A program made the position numbers and the translations under genes. 64,000 nt of DNA from Plotosus lineatus (Eukaryota > Chordata > Actinopteri > Siluriformes > Plotosidae), in NCBI GenBank assembly GCA_024760905.1, contig CM045731.1:22485001-22549000 (forward strand), given 5' to 3'. How positions within the stretch are numbered: the first letter of the stretch is position 1; the number at the start of each line of letters is the position of its first letter. Of the stretch, positions 21,134 through 31,351 are shown in pieces. The notes beneath the pieces were generated by a model. The model was given only the letters and a program-made list of their open reading frames with translations, did not search any database and had not been told where the DNA came from.

Positions 21134-21489
21134 TCCGGTTGTTCCCTTTCAGGGGTCGCCACAGCGAATCATCTGCTTCCATCTTTATGGAAGTTATATT
21201 AATGATTCGCATGGTTGATTTGGTATAGGTTTTTACGTCGGATTCCCTTCCTGACATAACACTTAGCAAGGGGCAGAAACACGCTGATGGCCATGCAGCT
21301 ACTCTTGTCGTAGGTCAGCAATGTTTTTTTACAGGAACCTCTCACCATAGACAGTGAAAGACATGGCAGCATTTGATAACCCAGTTAGCTGCACTGGGGC
21401 GACAGTGACAACCTTGTGGAGAGTGGGACTTGAACCCCCAACCATAAGATCAGTGATCCAACGCCCTTTACCACTTGGTCACCACTGCC
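21134..21489 (-). mobile_element. SINE-1 with tail A, complete
   Basis: On the plus strand it runs from gttccctttcaggggtcgcc (tail A end, RTE-like) through ttacgtcggattcccttcct to the inverted tRNA-like head (gacttgaacccccaacc, B-box) and caccactgcc. Head, body and tail are all present. Confidence 0.9.
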
Positions 21490-21492
21490 AAT

Positions 21493-21557
21493 TCTTCATC
21501 TTCTTCTTCTTCTTCTTCTTCTTCTTCTTCTTTTCTTCTTCTTCTTCTTTTTTTTTA
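21493..21557. repeat. (CTT)n microsatellite
   Basis: About 20 CTT units immediately 5' of the SINE head, ending in a T-run. Confidence 0.93.
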
Positions 21558-21800
21558 AATGATATATGACTGTGTGAAATCCTGCAATCAGCCAATGGCA
21601 TGACGCTTATAATGTCAGCATTTTGTATTTCTAAGTACTGAGTCAAAAGACTCTCTGTGGATGTGTAGTGGATCCATGTATCTTAAGGAGGTACATTAAC
21701 TAACAAAGATGCCGTCTGTGAATATTTCTTTCCTCACAATGTATGTCATCTAATGCCTCCTGAGGAAATAATCACCCGGTGTATCATGCAGACTTATAAT

Positions 21801-21803
<3 letters not shown>

Positions 21804-21879
<76 letters not shown>
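21804..21879. repeat. (GT)n microsatellite
   Basis: About 37 GT units. Confidence 0.97.
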
Positions 21880-21880
<1 letters not shown>

Positions 21881-22023
21881 GGGATGGATGTAAGTTCAAA
21901 GATACAACATGCAGAGGGGAAATACAAGGAACAGGTATACTATTTCTCAGGTCAGGTTGTCATGTGATTACAGTAGCGCCATACTATTGATTGTCTATTT
22001 GACAGAGAAACACAAGTACAGTA

Positions 22024-22026
<3 letters not shown>

Positions 22027-22095
<69 letters not shown>
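22027..22095. repeat. (GT)n microsatellite
   Basis: About 34 GT units. Confidence 0.97.
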
Positions 22096-22096
<1 letters not shown>

Positions 22097-22364
22097 ACAA
22101 TGTTGATTTAGTATTAGTTTTGGAAAAATAGGAGAAATATACCTAATAAAAATTTCCTTCAGTGAGAACCACATATTTGGAAATGTTTCCTCTTTTGAGA
22201 GATTTTTACACATCGATTGAATATTGCTTTGAAATGCAGCCATGAGGGGGGGGGGGGGGGGACTAACCAGTTTATCTCCCCCTTATGTCGGTCCCAAGCC
22301 CGGCTAAATGCAGAAGGTTGCAACAGGAAGGGCATCCAGCGTAAAACTTCTGCCACATTAAAAA

Positions 22365-23250
22365 TGCAAATGGTCAAAACAAAATTCATACCGGATCGGT
22401 CAAGGCCCGGGTTAACAATGACCGCCATCAGTGCCGTCAACCAACAGGGTGCTGATGGAAATTGGACTACTGTTGGTCGAAGACGTCGAAGAAGGAGAGG
22501 CAGGAGGCGTGTCCGTAGGCAGAGAGAGAAGAGGAAATGTGTGAGCCAAGGACTGAGAGTAGGGACTTTGAATGTTGGAACTATGCAAGGAAAAGACAGG
22601 GAGCTGGCTGACATGATGCAGAGGAGGAAGGTAGACATACTGTGTGTTCAGGAGACAAGGTGGAAAGGTAGCAAGGCTAGAAGCTTAGGAGCAGGGTTTA
22701 AGCTGTTTTATCACTGTGTGGATGGGAAGAGAAATGGAGTAGGAGTCATCTTGAAGGAGGGGTTTGTCAGGAATGTTCTAGAAGTGAAAAGAGTGTCAGA
22801 CAGAGTGATGTGTCAAGTTAGAAATTGAAGGTGTGATGGTCAATGTTGTTAGTGCTTATGCCCCACAGGCAGGATGTAAGCTAGAGGAGAAGGAGAGATT
22901 CTGGAGTGACTTAGATGAAGTGATGCAGAATACCCCCAGAGGTGAAAGAGTGGTCATTGGGGCAGACTTCAATGGACATGTTGGTGCAGGCAACAGAAGG
23001 GACGAGTAAATGATGGGCAGGTTTGGTATCCAGGAGAGGAACACAGAAGGACAGATGTTGATGGATTTTGCAAAAAGGATGGAAATGGCTGTGGTGAATA
23101 CTTTCTTCAAGAAGAAACAGGAGCATAGGGTGACTTATGAAAGTGGAGGTAAGAGCACACAGGTAGACTACATCTTGTGTAGGCGATGTAATTTGAAGGA
23201 AGTAAGTGACTGCAAAGTAGTAGTGAGTGAGTGTTGCCAAACAGCATAGG
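22365..23250 (+). pseudogene. RTE ORF, endonuclease domain (APE type)
   Basis: Begins MQMVKTKFIPDRSRP, has an Arg-rich stretch (GRRRRRRRGRRRVRRQREKR), then the APE-like endonuclease start LRVGTLNVGTM, the metal-binding VDILCVQETRWKG, FYHCVDGKRNGVGVI, and after a 2-base loss near 22812 continues in another frame with VNVVSAYAPQAG, RVVIGADFNGHVG and KSTQVDYILCRR. The same domain was domesticated in ruminants as the craniofacial development protein 2 gene from BovB, so database hits under that name are expected. The frame break at about 22812 (gtgatgtgtcaag against gtgatgagtctcaag at 38 kb) prevents translation of the full protein. Confidence 0.92.
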
Positions 23251-23883
23251 ATGGTGGTGTGCAGAATTACACTGATGGTGAGAAAGGTGAAAAAGGCAAA
23301 GGCAGAGCAGAAGACAAAGTGGTGGAAGCTGAAAAAGGAAGAGTGTCGTGTTTTCTTCAAGGAGGAGTTGAAACAGGCTTTGGGTAGTCAGGAAGTGCTT
23401 TCAGATGACTGGACAACCACAGCCAATGTGATCAGGGAGACCGGTAGGAGAGTACCTGGTGTGTCCTCTGGAAGGAAAGTTGATAAGGAAACTTGGTGGT
23501 GGAATGAGGAAGTGCAGGAGTGTGTACAAAAGAAGAGGTTAGCCAAGAAAAAGTGGGACATTGAGAGGACCGAAGAGAGTAAACAGAAGTACAGGGAGAC
23601 ACAGCGTAAGGCGAAGGTAGCGGTGTCAAAGGCCAAAAAGAGGGCGTATGATGATTTCTATGATAGGTTGGACAGTAAGGAGGGAGAAAATGATTTATAC
23701 AGGTTAGCACAGCAGAGAAATAGAGATGGGAAAGACGTGCAGCAAGTTAGAGTGATAAAGGACAGAGAGGGAAATTTATTGACTGATGACAGAAGTGTGC
23801 TGGGAAGATGGAAAGAGTACTTTGAAGAGCTGATGAATGAGGAAAATGAGAGAGAAAAAAATAGTAGAAGGGGTGACCGTTGA
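23227..23883 (+). pseudogene. RTE ORF, linker between endonuclease and reverse transcriptase
   Basis: Reads the basic linker KKAKAEQKTKWWKLKKEECR, SSGRKVDKETWWWNEEVQEC, EESKQKYRETQRKAKVAVSK and GRWKEYFEELMNEENE. It continues the endonuclease segment and overlaps the reverse-transcriptase frame. A small indel in the A-run near 23860 (gagagaaaaaaatag) causes the change of frame. Confidence 0.9.
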
Positions 23884-25357
23884 GGACCAGGAAGTATCAA
23901 AGATTAGTAAGGGTGAAGTGAGGAGGGCATTGAAGAGGATGAAGAGTGGAAAGGCAGTTGGCCCTGATGACATACCAGTTGAGGTATGGAAGTGTCTAGG
24001 GGAGGTAGCAGTAGATTTTCTGACAAGAATATTCAACAAAGTCTTAGAAAGTGAGCAGATGCCAGAGGAATGGAGGAGAAGTGTGCTTGTGCCCATTTTT
24101 AAGAACAAGGGAGATGTACAGAGTTGTGGCAACTACAGAGGGATAAAGTTGATGAGCCATACAATGAAGTTATGGGAAAGAATAGTGGAAGCTAGACAAA
24201 GGGCAGAGGTCAGCATTTGTGAACAACAGTTTGGTTTCATGCCAAGAAAGAGCACCACAGATGCAGTGTTTGCTTTGAGGATGTTAATAGAGAAGTACAG
24301 AGAAGGTCAGAAGGAGCTGCATTGTGCCTTTGTGGATCTGGAGAAAGCATATGACAGGGTGCCGAGAGAAGAACTGTGGTATTGTATGAGGAAGTCTGGA
24401 GTGGCAGAGAAGTATGTTAGAGTGGTGCAGGACATGTGTGAGAGATGTAAGACAGTGGTGAGGTGTGCTGTCGGTGTGACAGAAGAGTTCAAGGTGGAGG
24501 TGGGACTGCATCAAGGGTCAGCTCTCAGCCCCTTCTTGTTTGCTATGGTGATGGACAGGCTGACAGACGAGTTTAGACAAGAATCTCAATTGACTATGAT
24601 GTTTGCAAATGACATCATGATCTGTAGTGAGAGCAGAGAACAAGTGGAGGAAAATCTAAAGAGGTGGAGGTATGCCCTGGAAAGGAGGGGAATGAAGGTT
24701 AGTCTCAGTAACACAGAATACATGTGTGTGAACGACAAGGACCCAAAAGGAACGGTGAGGTTACAGGGGGCAGAGATAAAGAAGGTGGAGGATTTTAAGT
24801 ACTTAGGCTCAACAATCCAGAGCAATGGTGAGTGTGGAAAAGAGCTGAAGAAGCGCGTGCAGGCAGGTTGGAATGGATGGAGAAAAGTGTCTGGTGTGAT
24901 GTGTGATAGGAGAGTATTGGCAAGAATGAAGGGAAAAGTGTACAAGACGGTGATGAGGCCAGCGATGTTGTATGGTTTAGCGACAGTGGCCCTGGGGAAA
25001 AGACAGGAGTCAGAGTTGGAGGTAGCAGAGATGAAAATGTTGAGGTTCTCTCTGGGAGTAACGAGGATGGATAGGATCAGAAATGAGTACATCAGAGGGA
25101 CAGCACATGTTAAATGTTTTGGAGACAAAGTCAGAAAGGCTAGATTGAGATGGTTTGGACATGTACAGAGGAGGGATAGTGAGTATATTGGTAGTAGGAT
25201 GCTGAGGTTGGAACTACCAGGCAGAAGGCCCAGAGGAAGACCAAAGAGAAGATTTATGGATGTGGTGAAGGAGGACATGAAGATCGTTGGAGTAAGAGTA
25301 GAAGATGCAGAGGATAGGGAGAGATGGAGGCAGATCATTTGCTGTGGCGACCCCTGA
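23837..25357 (+). pseudogene. RTE reverse transcriptase with FAND instead of FADD
   Basis: A 506-residue open segment. Fingers: GKAVGPDDIPVEVWKCLG and LVPIFKNKGDVQSCGNYRG near residues 38-100. Motif A AFVDLEKAYDRVP near 164. Motif B VGLHQGSALSPFLFAMVMD near 222. Motif C MMFANDIMICSE near 256, where the first catalytic Asp of FADD is Asn (tttgcaaatgac). The thumb and C-terminal region has KYLGSTIQSNGECG, MDRIRNEYIRGTAHV, RLRWFGHVQRR, a basic PGRRPRGRPKRRF patch, and ends RERWRQIICCGDP. The 9.1-kb and 39-kb copies keep FADD, so the Asn is a private change expected to abolish polymerisation. Confidence 0.95.
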
Positions 25358-25511
25358 AGGGAACAGCCGAAAGGAAAAGAAGAAGAAGAAGATTGAATAT
25401 TGCTTTGAGAAAAGGCAGTGGAAACCTTTTGTCTATTTCAGATCCCAGATAAACCGTAATCTAAGCCTACTTGTAATAATTGAACCAATGAATTTGTAAT
25501 AATAAAATACA

Positions 25512-25513
25512 TA

Positions 25514-25587
<74 letters not shown>

Positions 25588-25593
25588 CATTAT
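25512..25593. repeat. (ATT)n microsatellite
   Basis: About 27 ATT units. Confidence 0.96.
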
Positions 25594-25734
25594 GTATAAT
25601 TATACATTTAAGATTCAGGAATATAATGTCATGTTTACTGTTGTCTGAATCCTATTTTGTTGAACATTTTGATCAGTATAAAATGTTTGAGATAATTGAC
25701 TTTAGAAACTTGAATTTCTGCATGAACAGAAAAC

Positions 25735-25735
<1 letters not shown>

Positions 25736-25784
<49 letters not shown>
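25736..25784. repeat. (CA)n microsatellite
   Basis: About 24 CA units. Confidence 0.96.
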
Positions 25785-25787
<3 letters not shown>

Positions 25788-25889
25788 TAATGCTGATGCC
25801 AAAATTAAACAGCTATTATATTTTCTGCCTTAATAATACATTGGTAAAAAAAAATCTTTCTTTTAAAGAGATCATATGTTTAGGGTGTC

Positions 25890-26130
25890 TTACAATTTAG
25901 ACGGCTCACAAGCCATTTAATATCACCTTTCTCTTATTGGCATGGCAACCCATCTCGTGCATGGAAAGAAGTGTCATCTATCGATTCATAGTAGAACATA
26001 ATGGCTGTCCTCATATCCACACTCGCCATTCAGCTGCAGTCGGAAAGCTAATGATGGAATCGATACCTAAAGGAAGGCAGCTGAAGCTTCTAATTGATCT
26101 TTCAATTTTTTTTTGCTTTGGAGATTGAAG
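25890..26130. other. Low-copy segment, possible noncoding conserved element
   Basis: Between microsatellites lies about 240 bp of balanced composition with an RFX-type half site (catggcaacc), atcgattcat, and two homeobox-like motifs (gctaatgatgg, tctaattgatc). No coding frame of note. The regulatory interpretation is speculative. Confidence 0.2.
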
Positions 26131-26162
26131 GCTTTAATGATCACACAGGTTACTGTATTAAG

Positions 26163-26166
<4 letters not shown>

Positions 26167-26222
<56 letters not shown>
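26167..26222. repeat. (GT)n microsatellite
   Basis: About 28 GT units. Confidence 0.97.
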
Positions 26223-26223
<1 letters not shown>

Positions 26224-26490
26224 GGAGCAGGGTTTTCTATATTGGTGGGAAACAACAGGAAACTAAAGAATAATTGGTAGGGTCAAGAGAGGGGTGAGAA
26301 GGTCACTCCAAAAATGAGAGTAGAGAGCATGTCGAAATCCTTTCATTTAGAATTGGACGATGTAGACATTTTTCACCAAAGTGGGTAAAAAGTAGGGGCA
26401 CAAGTTTTAGACCATAATTGTCAAGTTTTCACAGAAGTCTTGTACCTGTTTGCACCAAATCCACAATTACACTCGGCCACATTCTATTCT

Positions 26491-26841
26491 GTCTGTCTGT
26501 CTTCCTTTCGGCTTTTTCCCTTTTACTCGGGAGTCGCCACAGCGAATCATCTGATTCGCACGTTTCATTTGACAGAGGTTTTTACGTCGGATACCCTTCT
26601 TGTCACAACCCTTTTTAGCAAGGGACAGAAACACGCTGACGACTTTGCAGCTACTCTTTACGAAAGTCAGCAATGGTTCTTTTACATGCCTCTCACCATA
26701 GACAGTGACAGACATGGCCCGCCTTTGATAACCCAGTTAGCTGCACTGGGGGGGCAGTGACAACCCTGTGGAGAATGGGACTTGAACTCCCAACCTTTGG
26801 AACAGCGATCCGGCAACCTATACCACTAGCCCCCCACTGCC

Positions 26842-26872
<31 letters not shown>

Positions 26873-26882
26873 ACACACACAC
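26491..26882 (-). mobile_element. SINE-1 with tail A, complete, with C-run and (CA)n at head
   Basis: Starts gtctgtctgtcttcctttcg (tail A with terminal GACA repeat, inverted) and ends beyond the inverted tRNA-like head with about 18 C residues and (CA)n. The flanks attctattct (26481-26490) and attttattct (26883-26892) form a 10-bp target duplication with one mismatch. The C/CA tract would therefore lie within the duplicated borders, as a 5' extension of the SINE. Confidence 0.88.
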
Positions 26883-27206
26883 ATTTTATTCTACACTCTT
26901 AAAAAATCTGGAGGATGCTGTACACGCTTGTATAATGCAGTACGAATGCAGTAGAATCCAATAAGGACATCACTAAATTAGGACACAGTGAGATTTTAAT
27001 AACGTAATACAGTTGCATTGACGTAGTAACGGAGTAGGTAATGCCTAGTATCGACTTTATTGATGCAGTAGATATGTAACATGGACTTTTTGGGTGTTTT
27101 TTTATTTATAAGGACCAGACAGACACAGTGAGAATAAGGTAATCATGAGGAACAATCTGACTGGTTGTATTAAGAAAGCATTTTATGTTGTGCACATAAG
27201 AAATTA

Positions 27207-27234
27207 AAAAAAAAAAAAAAAAAAAAAAGAAAGT
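27207..27234. repeat. A-run
   Basis: About 23 A residues immediately upstream of SINE-2. Confidence 0.9.
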
Positions 27235-27530
27235 GGGGCTGGTGGTGTAGTGGTTAGGGTGCTGCGCTCATGATCTGGAGGGCGTGTGTTCAAATCCCAA
27301 TTATACCCCCACTGTGCTAAGACCCCTGGGTCTTAACCACAAGTATGCCGCTGTTCACCCAGCAGTATGAATGGGTACCAGTAAAAATATACTGGAAAGG
27401 TAACCTGCAATGGACTAGTGTCCCATCCAGGAGGAGTTGAACTCCCGGTAGCTTCACGCTATGGAAGCCGGGGATAAGCACCGGCCTGATGAGCTGCTAT
27501 GGCTCGGGTATAAAAAGCCCAACAGACTTT
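27235..27530 (+). mobile_element. SINE-2, complete
   Basis: ggggctggtggtgtagtggt head, B-box in gtgttcaaatccc, body tatactggaaaggtaacctg and atggactagtgtcccatcca, 3' end aaaaagcccaacagacttt. Unlike the two other copies it lacks Tig-3 sequence upstream, so it is an independent insertion. Confidence 0.9.
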
Positions 27531-27569
27531 AATTAATTTTACATTAGAAATTAGTGGGGAAACGTTAGC

Positions 27570-28030
27570 TGTAGGGCGGCACAGTGGTGGTGGTGAGTAT
27601 GACTGTTTCACTGCAACAAGGTCCTGGATGCAAGTCCTGAGCTCAGTGCTTTTTTGTAGGGTTTGCATGTTCTCTCCCTGTTCATGTGTGGGTTTCACTC
27701 AGGTACTCCACTTCCTTCACACAGTCTAAAGACTTCACACTATGTGGACATTCCAAATCCAAATCCATTTCCAAAAAAATAGTCTCTGTGGAGTTTGCAT
27801 GTGATCCCTCAGCATGTGTGGTTTTCCTCCGGGTACTTGCGTTTCCTCCAACAGTTGAAAAACATTTAAAATAGGCTAATTGGCTGGTCTGAATAGTCCC
27901 TAGGTGTAGTTGTGTATATGTCAACCTTTCAATGTCCAGTGTGTACCCCACCCTCACCAGAGTCATCTGATTTGGGTGGGAGCTTTTCCGTGACCCAATA
28001 CGGATTAAGCAGCTTAGACAATGAATTAAT
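27570..28030 (+). mobile_element. Two adjacent V-SINE copies
   Basis: First copy: gtagggcggcacagtggtgg head, gtttgcatgttctctccctg, degraded V-domain to about 27765. Second: gtggagtttgcatgtgatcc, gtggttttcctccgggtact (V-domain), aggctaattggctggtc and a tail B-like 3' end (tacggattaagcagcttaga, then gaattaatgaat). Confidence 0.75.
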
Positions 28031-28034
28031 GAAT

Positions 28035-28165
28035 AAAGACATCTCAGACAATTCTGGGCAAAAATCAGGGTACACCCTGAACAGCTTTCCAACTCATTGC
28101 AGGGCAAGACACTAACCCAGGGCCTTTTATACTGTGAGGTGGACATGCTAACCACTACATCACGG
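28035..28165 (-). mobile_element. V-SINE end fragment
   Basis: gggtacaccctgaacagctt and tgtgaggtggacatgctaac are the body and head of an inverted V-SINE lacking its V-domain. Confidence 0.55.
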
Positions 28166-28220
28166 TTATCCTTCATGCACACATTCTCGGTAGGAAAAAG
28201 ATATATTTTATATTATTTTC

Positions 28221-28553
28221 ATTCATCCATTTGTTTTCTGAACCGATTAATCCTAATTAGGGTTGTGGGGAGGCTGGTGCCAATCTCAGATGACTCCAGG
28301 GAAGGGCAGGGTACACTCTGGACAGCTCGCCAGGCCACCACAGAGCAGAAACACCATGACGGCTATGCAACTACTCTTGTCGAAAGTCAGACAAGTCAGC
28401 TCACACCATAGACAGTGAGAGACATGGCCGGCCGGTGATAACCCAGTTAGCTCCACTGGGGGGGCAGTGACAATCTTCTGGAGAGTGGGGCTTGGACCCC
28501 CAACCTTAGGATCAGCGATCCAGCACCTTTACCTCCAGGCCACCACTGCCCCT
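28221..28553 (-). mobile_element. SINE-1 with tail B, complete
   Basis: From ccgattaatcctaattaggg (tail B inverted) through gataacccagttagctccac to the inverted head ggaccccc..ggatcagcga and caccactgcccctg. It abuts Tig-1 at 28561. Confidence 0.88.
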
Positions 28554-28560
28554 GATATTA

Positions 28561-29096
28561 CAGGGATCCCTTGTGACTTCACGCTTCAATTCATGCGGCT
28601 TCAGAACATCACATTTTTTTTTTTTTTTAATATTCATCCAATTTAAAAAATAAGGAAATTAAGGAAGAATAGGGGAGAAAAAGTTAAGGAAAATGCTGCA
28701 AAACAAGGAAAACTATGTAAAAAAGAAACAAATAAATAAATAAAAAAAATAAAATAAAAAAATAAACAAACACAAAACAAAAAACAACCCAAAACCCCCC
28801 ATCAAAACTACTTACATTTTTGTCAAGTGCACATCTGAGTGCGTGCACACGCATCTGTATGTGGGTGTATTTATATTTTATTTACATCTTATGCATTATT
28901 TTTGAATGTTTAGTTATTATTATAAGCATTTATAGCGTTGAAAGTGTATTTAGTGATATTATAGTATATACACATATATTTGCCGGTCCTGAGAGGTGGT
29001 GGGGTGGGGGGTGGGGGTTGTGGTTGTACTTCGCGGAATTTGGTGGTCGTGTGTGGATCTCAGTCCCAATTAACCGCGGAAAGTGAGGGATCCCTC
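28561..29096 (+). mobile_element. Tig-1 MITE, nearly complete
   Basis: Both terminal inverted repeats are present: cagggatcccttgtgacttc and taaccgcggaaagtgaggga with ccctc, flanked by TA. Internal A-rich expansion at 28700-28790. No coding. Confidence 0.88.
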
Positions 29097-29309
29097 TATT
29101 TAATTGAATTACATTTAATTTAATTTAATTTAATTTAATTCAATTTAATTTTATATAAGCCTTGGCTACTCCAATATACTGAACAATTTCCCTGAGGTAG
29201 GGGAGGTACAGATAGTCTCATCATGCTCAAGGTCAACACTTCGGTCTGATGCTTTAGCCTTTATTTTAAATTGCTGATTTTATTTTAAAAGCTAAAAAAA
29301 CAATATGTA

Positions 29310-29318
<9 letters not shown>

Positions 29319-29378
<60 letters not shown>

Positions 29379-29379
29379 A
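29319..29379. repeat. (CT)n-(GT)n microsatellite
   Basis: About 22 CT units then nine GT units. Confidence 0.96.
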
Positions 29380-30281
29380 GACTCTATGGCACATGTTTGA
29401 CTTTGCACTCTCATCTTCCCCCAGCTGAAAAGTGCAGGAGGAAATGTCTTTCTTGCTGATTTAGGACACGGTTTTTAAAAGATGCACACATGGCACGTCT
29501 CGCAGATTGCTCTTCACACACTCACTGACACACTCGCTCCACTGCTCGTCTGAAGCTAGCAGGAATTGTGTGTTATGAGTATTAGCTTGCATATACAGCA
29601 TGTGGCTCTCTAGTGCAGCATTTTAACTGCGAATAATGTGAAATTATCATTTTTATTGCCAATACATAAACTTTAAAAAAAAAAAAAAATCAAACAGAAG
29701 TTTTTTTTTTTTATATCCACGCAAAACATTAAGTCTGAAGCCTAACGTAAACACATTGTAAAGTATTTATACAGCCTGTAATTGTGTAAGTGATTAATTA
29801 CAGCCATTGTTTCTAATATACGGCTCGTATGTACATATTATGAAAGCAGCAGTTCATAAAAACCACGGCGTCAGGAATTTATGCGGCGAAAGATTGTCGT
29901 GAGTGCTGTGCTTGTCCAAGCTTTTTAGCACCCAGTTAAAAATCAAACCGAGCGTGAAGAATGGACAGGGGTGAAATATGGCCTTCTTGCACACACCGGT
30001 GCTGAGAGGAAGCGTTTCAGAGCGGTGCATGAATCAAAGGCCGATGTGGAGCATTCACACATGCGAGCCAGACAGAAGTGGGAACAGGACAACACGCGTG
30101 GCCTTCTGGGCTGAATGAATGACAAGGAGGTGCATGGAACACCAAACTACAATACAGAAGCTGTAAATCCGGTTGAACTGCCATACTGTTGAAGAAGAAT
30201 TAAGTAGCAAAGTCTTATATAGACAGACTACAGGACAGGTTCTTACAAAAAAATCCATGGTTTTAATGCTCTGATATCAAA
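29380..30281. other. Low-copy stretch with a candidate conserved noncoding element
   Basis: About 900 bp with few repeats. The segment 29745-29910 contains gtgattaattacagccattg, a homeobox-type site next to a SOX-type attgttt, and unusually balanced composition around it. The antisense frames at 29943-30258 show no known domain. I see nothing definite. Confidence 0.25.
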
Positions 30282-30293
30282 ACCCATGTAAAT

Positions 30294-30626
30294 CATTTCA
30301 TTTTCTGTCACTGCTTAATCCTAATTAGGGTCGCGGGGAGGCTGGTGCCCATCCCAAATGACTCTGGGTGACGGCAGAGTACACCCTGGATAGCTCGCCA
30401 GACCATCGCAGGGCGGAAACATGCTGACGGCTTTGCGGCTACTCTTGACGAAAGTCAGCAATGGTTCGTTTACATGAACCTCTCACCATAGACAGTGAGA
30501 GACATGGCCGGTCTTTGATAACCCAGTTAGCTGGACTGTGGGGACAGTTACAACCTTGTGGAGAGTGGGACTCCAACCCCCAACCTTTGGATCAGTGACC
30601 CTGTACCATTAGGCCACCACTGCCCT
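30294..30626 (-). mobile_element. SINE-1 with tail B, complete, with TSD
   Basis: The 12-base target acccatgtaaat occurs at 30282-30293 and 30627-30638. Inside: tail B inverted (cttaatcctaattagggtcg), body, and tRNA-like head inverted, ending ccaccactgccct. Confidence 0.95.
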
Positions 30627-30699
30627 ACCCATGTAAATTGTCCATTATAAGAACCATACACAAATGAATTCTTTTCATGTTTGTTTAGTTACATTATGC

Positions 30700-31021
30700 A
30701 CTCACTCAATTTACGTGACACTTAATCCTACTAGTATGGACATGACAAGGCTGGAGCCTATCTTAGCTAACTGTGGGCAAAGGTTGAGGACACCCAAAAG
30801 AGCTTGCCAGACCATTGGGTGGGAAAAAACAGACAGCAATTCATACCATTCATACTCACACCAAGGAGCAATTTTGTAACAGCCAATTAGTCTGATGGGC
30901 ATGTCTTTGGACTATGGGAGGAAACCAGAGTGCCTGAAGGAAACCATCAGTGTAAATTACACACAAAAACCCCTGAACCCAGAATCTTCTTGCTGTGAGG
31001 TGGATATGCTAACCACTACGC
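30700..31021 (-). mobile_element. V-SINE, left part (outermost layer of the nest)
   Basis: cttaatcctactagtatgg, cagccaattagtctgatggg, tgtctttggactatgggagg (V-domain) and tgtgaggtggatatgctaac (head) form an inverted V-SINE that breaks at cactacgc, the hAT target. It resumes after the hAT at 37231. Confidence 0.85.
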
Positions 31022-31351
31022 CAGGGGTCACCAATACAGTGCCTGCGGGTGACAGGTCACCTATCAGAACCACTTGAGTCGCCCGCGAGTCTTTTCTAAA
31101 ATTAGCTCAAATAACAGCAGGGGCCGTAGCATTTGTGGCACAGCAAAAATTCGATAATCGCTCCCAAAAAAGATGGCAGAAAAAAGAAAGAGAACCTATC
31201 ATTTTCAAGGGCAGTGGTGGTCTAGTGGTATAGGGCACTGGATCGCTGATCCAAAGGTTGCAGGTTCGAGTCCCACTCTCCACAAGGTTGTCACTGTCCC
31301 CCCCAGTGCAGCTAACTGGGTTATCAAAGGCGGGCCATGTTTCTCACTGTC

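Larger units (their letters stand above)
22233..25390 (+). mobile_element. Full-length RTE non-LTR retrotransposon with perfect 18-bp TSD
   Basis: The 18 bases gattgaatattgctttga occur at 22215-22232 and again at 25391-25408. They flank a 3158-bp unit that ends in a (GAA)n tail, as expected for target-primed integration of an RTE element. The 5' untranslated part has caggaagggcatccagcgta; the 3' end has gctgtggcgacccctgaagg and ccgaaaggaaaagaagaaga. The perfect duplication suggests a fairly recent insertion. The coding region is nevertheless broken in at least two places and the catalytic box is mutated. Confidence 0.96.

Noticed and set aside
22159..22638. 159-residue minus-strand frame over the RTE 5' region
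   Set aside because: Overlaps the RTE endonuclease start in antisense and shows no domain.
29105..29160. TTTAA-rich run as a possible telomere-like or satellite repeat
   Set aside because: Short (TTTAA)n-type slippage tract of about 50 bp, not an array.
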